Assembly (NCBI RefSeq): GCF_020171655.1
Contig: NZ_JAIVAC010000003.1
Coordinates: 62,001 to 126,000 of the forward strand
Length of the DNA stretch: 64,000 bases
Source of the DNA: Exiguobacterium aestuarii
Lineage (GTDB): Bacteria; Bacillota; Bacilli; Exiguobacteriales; Exiguobacteriaceae
Direction: 5' to 3'
Shown: positions 43,360 to 51,209 of the stretch, in pieces
How positions within the stretch are numbered: the first letter of the stretch is position 1
How the letters are laid out: each line of letters begins with the position of its first letter
Made by a program: the position numbers and the translations under genes
Notes under the pieces: model-generated
Told to the model about the DNA's origin: nothing
Databases searched by the model: none
The model's input: the letters and a program-made list of their open reading frames with translations, nothing else

Positions 43360-43526
43360 TCAAACTTCCTTCACATTTATCAAATTTATCCTCTTGTGTT
43401 TCTTGGAATAACTTCCCTTATCCGATTGGACAGACACTCGTAAAAATGTGTAGCTTTTGTGGAATGTGGGAATACATGATGTAAGGATAAAAAGAGACAG
43501 AAGCTGCTCGTCGAGGAGGAAGAGGC

Positions 43527-43733
43527 ATGATTAAGTACGGTACATTGGTGCGAATCGAGGGAAAATATGCCGTATTGAGATGGAATAACGGCTCAAGTTT
43601 CATTCCTAGACGATTCTTACCTTCCGAAGCACGTGTTGGTGATACAATCATTCGAGACAATCATCATTATTATCTTGAAGAAGATATGACCCCAAATTTT
43701 GATGCATTGATCAAGCAACACTATAAAAGCTGA
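43527..43733 (+). CDS. DUF3006-like small protein, 68 aa
   Basis: A 68-residue protein with an opening beta-barrel pattern (GTLVRIEGKYAVLRWNNG, FLPSEARVGDTI) and a C-terminal helix. This is the DUF3006 layout: short RNA- or DNA-binding-like barrel of unknown role, often found near MBL-fold genes, as here. GAGGAGGAAGAGG precedes the ATG. The stop codon lies inside a strong terminator stem. Confidence 0.72.
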   Translation: MIKYGTLVRIEGKYAVLRWNNGSSFIPRRFLPSEARVGDTIIRDNHHYYLEEDMTPNFDALIKQHYKS

Positions 43734-43778
43734 ACGATCTGCCCTCCCATTAAGGGCAGATCGTTCAGCTTTTTTGAA
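43724..43778. terminator. Strong bidirectional terminator
   Basis: AAGCTGAACGATCTGCCCT pairs with AGGGCAGATCGTTCAGCTT, about 19 bp, followed by TTTTG. It overlaps the stop of 43527 and serves the TlpA-like gene on the other side. Confidence 0.92.
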
Positions 43779-43781
43779 ATA

Positions 43782-44348
43782 TCACATTGACGTCTTTTCA
43801 ATCTGTTGCTGAATCCACGCTTCGTCGACGGGACCTGTCTGCTTCGCTACAATGACTCCTTGTTCATCTAACACGTACGTTGTCGGTAGCGCGACGACAC
43901 GATACTGTTGCTCTACGACCGCTTCTTCATCTAACAAGATTGGAAAATCAACCGGGTACTCCTGTAAAAAAGCCTCGACGTCCGCTTTTCCTCGTCGTTC
44001 ATTTTTGGTGACATTCACACCGAGAACCGGAATGCCTGTCGCTTCTTCAAACGAAACCAGTTCAGGGAACTCATCTCGACAAGGCGGGCACCAAGAAGCC
44101 CAAAAATTAATGACTACCGGCTGTCCTTGGAACTGTGAAAGGGTCAGACTCTCCCCCTCTAGCGTATTCAAGGTGAATTCCGGAGCTTGTTGCCCCACTT
44201 CGAGCCCTCCTAATACCGATTCATTTTGGACGATTGGAACCGCCTCTTCTTTCTTTTGTGTCATCATATATTCTTCGTAGCCCTTGTAGGCAAGCCCAGC
44301 AATCAATAGAAGGATGAGCGTTCCGATTACGATTCTTTGTAAGCGCAT
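43782..44348 (-). CDS. Membrane-anchored thioredoxin-like protein, ResA/TlpA type
   Basis: A 188-residue protein with an N-terminal anchor (IVIGTLILLLIAGLAYKGY) and an extracytoplasmic thioredoxin fold with WASWCPPCR, the ResA-type CPPC active site, and VALPTTYVLD with the cis-Pro. ResA-like proteins reduce apocytochrome c; StoA-like and general TlpA relatives reduce other exported proteins. No ccm/res genes are nearby, so the partner is open. The second of two ATG codons is spaced better from AGGGG. Confidence 0.9.
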   Translation of the reverse strand: MRLQRIVIGTLILLLIAGLAYKGYEEYMMTQKKEEAVPIVQNESVLGGLEVGQQAPEFTLNTLEGESLTLSQFQGQPVVINFWASWCPPCRDEFPELVSFEEATGIPVLGVNVTKNERRGKADVEAFLQEYPVDFPILLDEEAVVEQQYRVVALPTTYVLDEQGVIVAKQTGPVDEAWIQQQIEKTSM

Positions 44349-44422
44349 CATTTACCCCTTGTTTGTTTTACTTAAGATTTCTACACTTAACTTATCACAA
44401 ACCGTAAAGGAGCGTATGTATT

Positions 44423-45277
44423 GTGCAACTTCAAAACAAAAATGTTCAGATTACGTTAAAAGCACAGGGTGCTGAGATGACTAGTTGGAAAGTAGCCGAA
44501 ACGGAATACTTATGGCAAGGTGATCCGACGTACTGGGGACGACAAGCCCCTATTCTTTTCCCGATTGTCGGGCGATTATTGGATGATCAATATGTATATG
44601 AAGGCAACACGTATACGATGAGTCAACACGGCTTTGCTCGTGATGCGATTTTCGACATCGAATCATCGACTGAAACTTCCGCTCGTTTCACCTTGAGAGA
44701 TACGCCTGAATCACGTCAACATTACCCTTTCCCGTTTACTCTGAACGTATCGTATCAACTTGTAGGAGAAGAAGTCATTGTCACCTATCGTGTCCATAAC
44801 CCGGGCGAAACCGTGTTACCGTTCAGTATCGGTGGTCATCCCGCATTCAACATCCCTTTCAAGGGTGGTGCGTTCGAGGACTATACGATCGACTTCGGAG
44901 AAGTACGTACACTTGACCGCTATCTATTAGAGGGACCGTATTTGACAGGGGCCTATCAACCACTAGGTGATCGGCAATACATCCCGCTTACCCGTTCCCT
45001 ATTTGACGACGATGCATTGATTTTCGAAAATGTGGAGTACGCTGCACTACGTCATCAGCCGTCAGGCACGGCAATCGTGATGGAAAGCCCTTCATTTACT
45101 CACTTTGGCATTTGGTCACCACCCCATAAGGATGCTCCATTCGTTTGTCTTGAACCGTGGTTCGGTCACGCAGATTATAAAGGACACCGAAAAGATTTTC
45201 TACACAAAGAAGGAATTCAGCTCCTTGCCCCAAACGAGACGTTCGAAGCAAGCTACACCTTATACATCGAAAAATAA
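44423..45277 (+). CDS. Aldose 1-epimerase-family protein
   Basis: A 284-residue protein of the GalM-like fold: APILFPIVGRLLDD, MSQHGFARDAIF with the catalytic His, GGHPAFNIPF with the second His, and a Glu in CLEPWFGHAD. It interconverts sugar anomers, or hexose-6-phosphate anomers as in the LacX/YeaD-like branch. The start is GTG, about ten bases after AAAGGAG. Single gene with a terminator. Confidence 0.87.
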   Translation: MQLQNKNVQITLKAQGAEMTSWKVAETEYLWQGDPTYWGRQAPILFPIVGRLLDDQYVYEGNTYTMSQHGFARDAIFDIESSTETSARFTLRDTPESRQHYPFPFTLNVSYQLVGEEVIVTYRVHNPGETVLPFSIGGHPAFNIPFKGGAFEDYTIDFGEVRTLDRYLLEGPYLTGAYQPLGDRQYIPLTRSLFDDDALIFENVEYAALRHQPSGTAIVMESPSFTHFGIWSPPHKDAPFVCLEPWFGHADYKGHRKDFLHKEGIQLLAPNETFEASYTLYIEK

Positions 45278-45278
45278 A

Positions 45279-45316
45279 AGCAATCCGACATGACTGTCGG
45301 ATTGCTTGATTTCGTT
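45279..45316. terminator. Terminator between epimerase and PspC genes
   Basis: AAGCAATCCGACA pairs with TGTCGGATTGCTT; GATTT follows on the plus side and TTTTATTTT on the minus side. Confidence 0.8.
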
Positions 45317-45533
45317 AAAAACGATCTTCTTGTTCCGCCTCATATTCTGATGGCGGCTTTTTCATGATGATGGCCAGAACGATATAAATCAGAAGCCCTG
45401 GACCACCTAAGAGTGCCATTGCCACAAACAGAACACGCATGATTGTGACGTCCACTCCTAAATAGTTCCCGAGCCCCGAACAGACTCCGGCAATCATTTT
45501 ATTATTCTGATCTTTATACAATTTTCGTTCCAT
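45315..45533 (-). CDS. PspC-domain membrane protein
   Basis: A 72-residue protein: LYKDQNNKMIAGVCSGLGNYLGVDVTIMR, then a membrane helix (VLFVAMALLGGPGLLIYIVLAIIM) and a short acidic tail. This is a stand-alone PspC domain, a membrane stress-response sensor; a single-domain form is common in Bacillales. It follows the SDR gene by 20 bases on the same strand and may share its transcript. Possible functional tie with the LiaH (PspA) gene elsewhere in the window. Confidence 0.88.
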   Translation of the reverse strand: MERKLYKDQNNKMIAGVCSGLGNYLGVDVTIMRVLFVAMALLGGPGLLIYIVLAIIMKKPPSEYEAEQEDRF

Positions 45534-45553
45534 GTCATCTTCTCCTCAACTCG

Positions 45554-46261
45554 TTATGATCGTTGTGGTCGGCGTAACGTCGTTCTACCTCCGTTCGCCA
45601 CTTCTCCACGGCCTTCAAAATCAAGCGCTTCATTAATCGGCGTACTACCCGACTTGATTTCGATTCGGCGACCGTATAGTCCACGGTTGTCAAGAGATGC
45701 AGAGATGACAGTCGCGACATCTGTCTCGGAAATCGTCGCACCGTCCGCATCGTTCAAGTCTTCAGATGCTTCGATGGAACCTTTACTCGGTTCATCGACA
45801 ATGGTCACTGGGCAAATGATCGTATAGTTCAAACCGCTATGTTCGATGTATTCGTCGGCGGCATTGTTGGCTGACAGAAAGTTAAAGAGTTCCTTTGGTG
45901 CGGCATTCGGTTGGTCCGCGCCATATGCACTGAGCAAGACGACGTGACGTACTCGTTCTTTTTTAGCAGCATCAATCGCGTTCATCGCGACGTTTCGGTC
46001 GAGCAGTTCAATTTCGGTACTCGATCCGTCTGCGCCAGCAGTCGCCGCAATGATGACTGCATCTTGTCCACTTGTCGCCTCATGAACTTTTTTCTCAAGT
46101 TCTTTCTCGACATCAACCGTCAATACGCGCGCACCCATTTTCTCGTACTCTGCTTGTAGTTCAGGATAACGAATTAAAGCGGTCACTTGATGGGTCTTCG
46201 CTAGACTTTTCAATACACGTTTCCCGATCTTTCCTGTTGCTCCAATGACTAATACTTTCAT
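45554..46261 (-). CDS. Atypical SDR, NAD(P)-binding (NmrA/YwnB-like)
   Basis: A 235-residue Rossmann protein with GATGKIGKRVLK at the start and the extended/atypical-SDR pattern VVLLSAYGAD and NAADEYIEHSGLNYTIICP in place of the usual YxxxK. Such proteins act as NADP-dependent reductases or redox sensors with unknown substrates. The C-terminal end is basic and partly disordered (GRTTLRRPQRS). It may be co-transcribed with the PspC gene. Confidence 0.85.
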   Translation of the reverse strand: MKVLVIGATGKIGKRVLKSLAKTHQVTALIRYPELQAEYEKMGARVLTVDVEKELEKKVHEATSGQDAVIIAATAGADGSSTEIELLDRNVAMNAIDAAKKERVRHVVLLSAYGADQPNAAPKELFNFLSANNAADEYIEHSGLNYTIICPVTIVDEPSKGSIEASEDLNDADGATISETDVATVISASLDNRGLYGRRIEIKSGSTPINEALDFEGRGEVANGGRTTLRRPQRS

Positions 46262-46340
46262 TCAAATTTCCCTCCTCAAAAGAGTAGTTCATTTGTTTAA
46301 AATTCCTCTTTCAAGTCAGAATCAAACCCTTTTCTTAAAA

Positions 46341-47564
46341 TTATCTGACCGTTCCCCACATCGATAAATCGAGGGCATCCCGAATGGATTGCACACTCTC
46401 TTCTAACGGTTCATAGTAATAGACGTTGTTGATATAGGCATCTTGTCCTTCAACTTGCATCTTATTCACGTCCGGGTTCGAGATCATCGTCAGACCGACA
46501 GATGCCATTTGTAAGACATTCATCTCAAGACCCATTTCCTCTTTCATGAAACGATACGTTGCCGGAATCTTCGTCCAGCCCGAAGGACTAGCCAATTTTT
46601 CTGCGACGGCTGTCATAACTTCGGTTTGACGATTCGAACGGGCACCGTCCGTATCCGACTTACGGTGTCTCGCATAGGCAAGTGCCATGTCTCCATCCAT
46701 CGCGTAAGAGACACCTTCCGTATACTCATACGTCTGGTTAAACCCTTTCTCACTAAACGAGTGTGTTGCCGTCACATTGACACCACCAATCAAATCAATC
46801 AATTCCATGAACGACTCAAATGTGATCACGACTTGTCCGTCAACCGACGCATCGGTCAGTCCTTCAACAGCACCTACCGTACACGTTGCACCACCATAAG
46901 CGAAAGCATGGGTGATTTTATCGCCATCCCGGTCTGGCTCACATGGAATGGCCGTATACGTATCGCGTGGAATCGACACGTTTTGAACAGTACGTGAACG
47001 AGGGACAAATTCCATCAATTGTAGAGAATCTGTGCGGGACCCCGAGAGGGATTCCCCCACCCGTGCGTCACTTCCCATAATGAGGAACGTGAACGGGGAA
47101 GTCGCCACATATCCTCCAACAAGTAACATCAAAATGAGAAAAACGGCCACTTTCCCTTTCCATTTACGCTTTCGTTTATTTGTTGGTTTTGCTGATTGAT
47201 CGACTTCACGTTTTGATGGTTTTGACGGATTAGATGGTCTCGATTGCTGCGCCGCATGATTTGACTTCGGACGAGACGTTTTGCGCTTTGGTTTTGAGAA
47301 TGACAGCATTCGAGGCATCCGTTTTCGTCGGTTTTTCGATGTTCCCTGATTTGGTTTCGACGACTCTGACGATTTTTCGTTTAAGAAAGGATGCTCCGAT
47401 TGAGGAGATGTTCCTTCGTGTTGTCGATTTCGTTCGGAAACTTCATTTATATTCGGTCGCTCGTCCGATGATTGCTCATCATTCAAACGAGACGCTTCGA
47501 GTTCTTGTTGTTCGAGTTCGCGCTTTCTACGTTCTACACGCGATAAACGTTGATCATCTTTCAT
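46341..47564 (-). CDS. LytR-CpsA-Psr (LCP) family wall-polymer ligase
   Basis: A 407-residue LCP protein attaching wall teichoic acid or similar polymers to peptidoglycan. A long, basic, low-complexity cytoplasmic part (about 130 residues, with NRRKRMPRMLSFSKPKRK) precedes one membrane helix (GKVAVFLILMLLVGGYVATS). The extracytoplasmic LCP domain has LIMGSDAR, SRTDSLQL, SIPRDTYTAIP, YARHRKSDTDGARSNRQTEV with the catalytic Asp and Arg residues. The large cytoplasmic extension is unusual in length. GAGG precedes MKDDQRLS. Confidence 0.88.
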   Translation of the reverse strand: MKDDQRLSRVERRKRELEQQELEASRLNDEQSSDERPNINEVSERNRQHEGTSPQSEHPFLNEKSSESSKPNQGTSKNRRKRMPRMLSFSKPKRKTSRPKSNHAAQQSRPSNPSKPSKREVDQSAKPTNKRKRKWKGKVAVFLILMLLVGGYVATSPFTFLIMGSDARVGESLSGSRTDSLQLMEFVPRSRTVQNVSIPRDTYTAIPCEPDRDGDKITHAFAYGGATCTVGAVEGLTDASVDGQVVITFESFMELIDLIGGVNVTATHSFSEKGFNQTYEYTEGVSYAMDGDMALAYARHRKSDTDGARSNRQTEVMTAVAEKLASPSGWTKIPATYRFMKEEMGLEMNVLQMASVGLTMISNPDVNKMQVEGQDAYINNVYYYEPLEESVQSIRDALDLSMWGTVR

Positions 47565-47760
47565 ATTTTCAATCCTCAACTTTATCAATTTTTCTCTATT
47601 ATCCCGAACCCGCATTGATCTGACAACGTTTCTAAGGAAAATCCGTCTTAAGCATGAGACCATATGATTGTTTCAGATGAAATCCGGGAAAGGAATAATA
47701 ATTGGTGTCTGCCCAAATCAGAGATGCATACAACAAGTTTTAATGAAAGGAGGAGAGCTG

Positions 47761-48675
47761 ATGCGCATCGGAAAATTACGCATGCTGTTGGAGCAATATG
47801 GTGAGGCGACGTTACGTGATTTATTGGTCGAGATGTATCGTCATACTCCAAAAGATGTGATTGATGATCAAGACTTTGATTTTATGATCAGCCAGTTCAC
47901 ACGCTATAAAGAAAAAAAACATTCGGAAGAGCGTCATTCGCTCTCACAAACGATTACGTTAGCTGAACGTTTTGTCGATTCAGCATATGAACATTTATAT
48001 ATTCGTCCCAATCAAGTCATGTCCGACCGTGATCAAAAAAATTGGTATATCCACGCCAAAAAAATCATCCGTGATTTAGCCCACTATGCCGAAGAATATA
48101 CTGAGGCACGCACGATGTATGAAGAGATGTTTTATCTTCTGTCAACGTCAGCCGGAGAAGAACCTCTCTTTTCAACGAGCGACCCGTTTCGCCTATTGAA
48201 AATCTCACAAGTCACGATGCTCCAAAAACTCATCCACTACTACCAACTAGACGCACCCATTGATACCGTCTGGATTGACCGCGCTTTATATACTGCCCTC
48301 CACGTGCCAAAAGACGTGGATTCCACACGAATCGACTTACTATCAACCTTGCCGATTGAACACAGCCAAGCCAACACGAGAAAGATTCTTCACGTACGCA
48401 TTCTCAAACTGTGTGAGCGGATGTTGGAAAAATCCCAGACAGAAGATACCGCACTTGAAAACTATCAAGCTCTTAAAATGTTAGAGCTCCGCCTCCTCGT
48501 CGCCGAAGGTAACTTACAAGAAGCCGAACAGAAGCTATTTTCAGAGTATATCCCTTTCTTTTCACATCGTTCCGAACCGTTCCGTGTCTACGTCGATTTC
48601 TTAGAGAGCCATGGCCATACGGATGAAACAAAACGATTAAAACGATTAGCAAAAGAAAAACGTATTCGATTTTAG
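47761..48675 (+). CDS. Hypothetical helical protein, 304 aa
   Basis: A soluble, almost entirely helical protein (for example HYAEEYTEARTMYEEMFYLL, NYQALKMLELRLLVAEG) with TPR-like helix pairs but no clear consensus, and an opening MRIGKLRMLLEQYGEATLRD. It may be an adaptor or scaffold. AAAGGAGG is seven bases before the ATG; an upstream frame of 31 codons has no such site. It is divergent from the LCP gene. Its stop lies six bases before the terminator of the candidate sRNA on the other strand. Confidence 0.75.
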   Translation: MRIGKLRMLLEQYGEATLRDLLVEMYRHTPKDVIDDQDFDFMISQFTRYKEKKHSEERHSLSQTITLAERFVDSAYEHLYIRPNQVMSDRDQKNWYIHAKKIIRDLAHYAEEYTEARTMYEEMFYLLSTSAGEEPLFSTSDPFRLLKISQVTMLQKLIHYYQLDAPIDTVWIDRALYTALHVPKDVDSTRIDLLSTLPIEHSQANTRKILHVRILKLCERMLEKSQTEDTALENYQALKMLELRLLVAEGNLQEAEQKLFSEYIPFFSHRSEPFRVYVDFLESHGHTDETKRLKRLAKEKRIRF

Positions 48676-48681
48676 ATAGAC

Positions 48682-48790
48682 AAAAAAGGGAGTCAATCGA
48701 TGACATCGGTTGACTCCAATACATGATATGAACGAGGGGTGTTCATTTGAAAAGGAGGACAGAAAGTTGGTGCAGAACTTCCTTCCTACA
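48682..48790 (-). ncRNA. Candidate small regulatory RNA with anti-Shine-Dalgarno segments
   Basis: Predicted on the minus strand from a -10 TATACT (complement of 48797-48802) to a strong terminator (48682-48717, GGAGTCAA with TTGACTCC, then TTTTTT), about 105 nt. Read 5' to 3' it has: hairpin 1 (AGGAAGTT/AACTTTCT); a single-stranded GTCCTCCTTTTCAA, complementary to an ideal ribosome site; hairpin 2 (ATGAAC/GTTCAT) with the C-rich loop ACCCCTC; a short linker; the terminator. No ORF with a ribosome site is inside. The layout matches C-rich trans-acting sRNAs of Gram-positive bacteria such as RsaE/RoxS. It could instead be a 3' end of the 76-aa gene transcript. Confidence 0.6.
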
Positions 48791-48796
48791 CATATA

Positions 48797-48858
48797 AGTA
48801 TAAAGCAACGTTTGTAACCGTTACCAAACGACTTATTGCGTTTTTGTGAACGTTTTCA
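48797..48858 (-). promoter_or_regulatory. sRNA promoter with two cre-like operators 32 bp apart
   Basis: Operators TGTAACCGTTACCA (48813-48826) and TGTGAACGTTTTCA (48845-48858) each match the cre pattern at 13 of 14 positions. Their centres are 32 bp apart, about three helix turns. With a start near 48790 they lie near -29 and -61. CcpA or another LacI-family protein could block the -35. Confidence 0.6.
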
Positions 48859-48860
48859 CG

Positions 48861-49088
48861 TTATTCGATCGTGTTCATGATTCCTAAACCAACGACAGAT
48901 AATAACACGATTAATACGAAGACATACACCATCTCATTGGGTGATTGAAATCCTTCGTGAATCTCTACCTCTTCTTCGACAATGATGTTCTCGTGAATCA
49001 CTACCGGTTCTGTTTCGGCCATAACCGTCGTGGGCGCACCAATCATGAACAACATAGATACGAGAATCAGTTGATAAATATATTTCAT
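48861..49088 (-). CDS. Small exported/membrane protein, 75 aa
   Basis: A 75-residue protein: signal-like helix ending VMAETE, a short acidic extracytoplasmic segment (HENIIVEEEVEIHEGF), and a second membrane helix (VYVFVLIVLLSVVGLGIM). AGGAG is seven bases before the second of two adjacent ATG codons. The family is not recognised. No terminator of its own is seen before the sRNA operators, so its message may run through the candidate sRNA to that terminator. Confidence 0.7.
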   Translation of the reverse strand: MKYIYQLILVSMLFMIGAPTTVMAETEPVVIHENIIVEEEVEIHEGFQSPNEMVYVFVLIVLLSVVGLGIMNTIE

Positions 49089-49362
49089 CATAAACTCCTA
49101 ATTGATTGGTTTCATTGTGATTAAGTATATCATGTCTTCGACGCACGTCACGTCTGACATTTGACGAAACTCACAGATCTATCAGCGTAACTAATCAGTT
49201 TTTCTGAATCGGATGCTTACAATCTATTTAATTTCATGTTTTTATGAAAGTTGTTGATTATTTTCATCAATCAGGTTTCATGAGAATGCCATACAATTTT
49301 AAGTAAGATAGCGCTTACAATTTAATTGTACTTATTAACTCATTCAGAAAGAAGGATTCTCC
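49089..49362. other. Intergenic region before 49363
   Basis: AT-rich, no gene seen. It holds the inverted repeats GTAAG-N6-CTTAC near 49305 and TTGAT-N7-ATCAA near 49255, which may be operators, and a plausible promoter for the gene at 49363; none is strong. Confidence 0.4.
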
Positions 49363-50232
49363 TTGAAACGAGCGCTACGCTTTGTAGAATGTAGGCAATT
49401 AGCTATGCAGGAACGCATCTCCATTCAGTCGTTATACCCCTTATCAAAGACACCCCCGCTCCTTTCCTTACCTCCTCATCAGCACGTGTACATCGCTTTA
49501 AACAAAAATAATCCATTAGCTGCTTTTGTTGCGAATGACGAGCATTTAGAAGCGTTTCAAATCATTCAACTCTCAAAGGTCTCATATATTGATCGTCATG
49601 TGTTTCGCGGGTTGCTTGACCGAATCATGTATGAACGAAGTCGAGAAACCACACACCCGATTACGTACTATCTTCAGGAAGAGGACTATCATAATCAAGA
49701 TAAGCTTCGAATATATGAGGCAACTGGGTTTCAAGTATTCCATCAAACGAATACGTATCACTTGCCATTCATTCCTTGTGAGAAAGCATCGCATACGTAC
49801 TGGACCCTCGAATTGATAGACTATTCACGAAGAGCGGATTGGCTCACCTTTCGTAATGCGCATTGTCATGTCTTGCCGGGCGCCATCCCGATGACGGATG
49901 AACAATTCGCACATGCAACTCGGCAACAAACACTGTTCTACACATTAAACTGGTGTCACCAACCAATCGGAATCATGAAAGTACGACTACATATGTATCA
50001 CGTGTGCGTCCAAGAAATTCAATTAGATTGTGACGAGTCTATGTTGCAGGATGCCCTTTCCTTTCTTCAACAAAAATTTTACGATGCATTCAGATATATC
50101 GACGAGGCTCGTATTTCTACGACTAACCTGCAATCTGACTTGAATTTTGCACTTCGAAAGCAAGGTGCTCAAGTGTCGTCAGGCGGGATATATATGCTTA
50201 CACAACAAGTGCTGCCGGCTCCACTCTATTGA
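49363..50232 (+). CDS. Degenerate tandem GNAT-like protein, 289 aa
   Basis: A soluble protein read from TTG with a weak AAAGAAGG site. The first half ends RIYEATGFQVFHQTNTYHL and resembles the C-terminal strand of a GNAT domain; the second half (WTLELIDYSRRADWLTFRNA, PIGIMKVRLHMYHVCVQEI) looks like a second GNAT core. The acetyl-CoA loop (Q/R-x2-G-x-G/A) is not seen in either half, so it may be inactive or only distantly related. Low certainty. Confidence 0.6.
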   Translation: MKRALRFVECRQLAMQERISIQSLYPLSKTPPLLSLPPHQHVYIALNKNNPLAAFVANDEHLEAFQIIQLSKVSYIDRHVFRGLLDRIMYERSRETTHPITYYLQEEDYHNQDKLRIYEATGFQVFHQTNTYHLPFIPCEKASHTYWTLELIDYSRRADWLTFRNAHCHVLPGAIPMTDEQFAHATRQQTLFYTLNWCHQPIGIMKVRLHMYHVCVQEIQLDCDESMLQDALSFLQQKFYDAFRYIDEARISTTNLQSDLNFALRKQGAQVSSGGIYMLTQQVLPAPLY

Positions 50233-50235
50233 TCA

Positions 50236-50305
50236 ATAAAAAAGACGTCGATTGTATCAACTCGTTCTCACACGAAAAAGTTGTTCATTCGACGTCTTTT
50301 ATTCT
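50236..50305. terminator. Bidirectional terminator
   Basis: AAAAGACGTCGA pairs with TCGACGTCTTTT across a loop of about 40 bases that itself can pair (CAACT/AGTTG). Shared by 49363 and 50299. Confidence 0.75.
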
Positions 50306-50670
50306 GCAGCAGTTGTCGACTCCATCGCCAAAGGCGGCATTTCCTTAAACAGTTCTGTCCGGAGTCCCGTGTCTCTCAAATCGAGCGATTCAATCCGATC
50401 AAATTTGATTTGGCGATCTACGACACTGAACCAATACGTGATGTTCGGTTCATCCTTGAAACGAATCGCATAATTCGATCCATTCAAATGAAAATCGACC
50501 TCGGTAGACAGCAACTCTGTCGGACCAATCTGTTTATGGGTGGTTAACCGTTCGAGCACAACTTGCTCTTCATTGATGCGATAATCGACAAACGTCGCAA
50601 GCGAGAGTCCAAACACAAATGATACTAGGGCGAACATGCCCACCAATCCCATTGTGATTTTTCCGTTCAT
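50299..50670 (-). CDS. Hypothetical membrane-anchored protein, 123 aa
   Basis: A 123-residue protein with one N-terminal helix (ITMGLVGMFALVSFVFGLSL) and a beta-rich extracytoplasmic part (VDFHLNGSNYAIRFKDEPNI). GGGAGGG is eight bases before MNGKIT; the longer frame upstream has no such site and overlaps the divergent promoter. Family not recognised. Single-gene unit. Confidence 0.7.
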   Translation of the reverse strand: MNGKITMGLVGMFALVSFVFGLSLATFVDYRINEEQVVLERLTTHKQIGPTELLSTEVDFHLNGSNYAIRFKDEPNITYWFSVVDRQIKFDRIESLDLRDTGLRTELFKEMPPLAMESTTAAE

Positions 50671-50772
50671 TTCGCTGTCCCTCCCTCTCTTATTATATCG
50701 GATATGGTCGAAACGTTGTGAAGTGACATTTTGTTCAACTTTAGGCAAACTGAAGATTGAGGAGGAATGTTT

Positions 50773-51186
50773 ATGCAAATCGATCATACTGGAATCGCCG
50801 TCCGTGATTTAGACGAAGCGATCACATTTTATACAACTGCGCTTGGTGGAGAACTGATTGACCGTTATACGAATACAGCCATTGGGGTGGAAACCGAGCT
50901 AGCTGTCATTCACATCGGTGAAGATGTCATCGAATTGTTGCGACCAACAAGTAATACGAGTCCGATCGCGCGTTTCATGAAAGCACGAGGAAAAGGCGTC
51001 CATCATATCGCATATCGTGTAGAAGATTTAGACATCGCCATCGCTACACACAAACAAAATGGCATCACTTTTTTAGAAGATACACTACGTACGACCGCAA
51101 AAGGTCGACGTTTGATCTATATGGACCCACGTCATTCAGGTGGTGTCATCACCGAGCTTTGTGATTATCCTACGCAAAAGCAGTAA
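50773..51186 (+). CDS. Methylmalonyl-CoA epimerase-like VOC protein
   Basis: A 137-residue vicinal-oxygen-chelate protein: two beta-alpha-beta-beta-beta modules with IDHTGIAVRDLDEAITFY (metal His), GVHHIAYRVEDLD (metal His) and a Glu in GGVITELCDY. The pattern is that of methylmalonyl-CoA epimerase, which converts the S and R forms in propionyl-CoA metabolism; no mutase gene is nearby, so it could be another VOC enzyme. GGAGG lies seven bases before the second ATG. Confidence 0.82.
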   Translation: MQIDHTGIAVRDLDEAITFYTTALGGELIDRYTNTAIGVETELAVIHIGEDVIELLRPTSNTSPIARFMKARGKGVHHIAYRVEDLDIAIATHKQNGITFLEDTLRTTAKGRRLIYMDPRHSGGVITELCDYPTQKQ

Positions 51187-51209
51187 GAGACGTCTCTCTT
51201 ACTGCTTCA
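51176..51209. terminator. Bidirectional terminator
   Basis: AAGCAGTAAGAGA pairs with TCTCTTACTGCTT over CGTC and overlaps the epimerase stop; TTTTGCG follows on the minus strand. Confidence 0.8.

Noticed and set aside
48728..48817. 29-codon plus-strand ORF with an internal AAAAGGAGG
   Set aside because: No ribosome site before its ATG. The AAAAGGAGG is better explained as the complement of the anti-Shine-Dalgarno segment of the candidate sRNA on the other strand.
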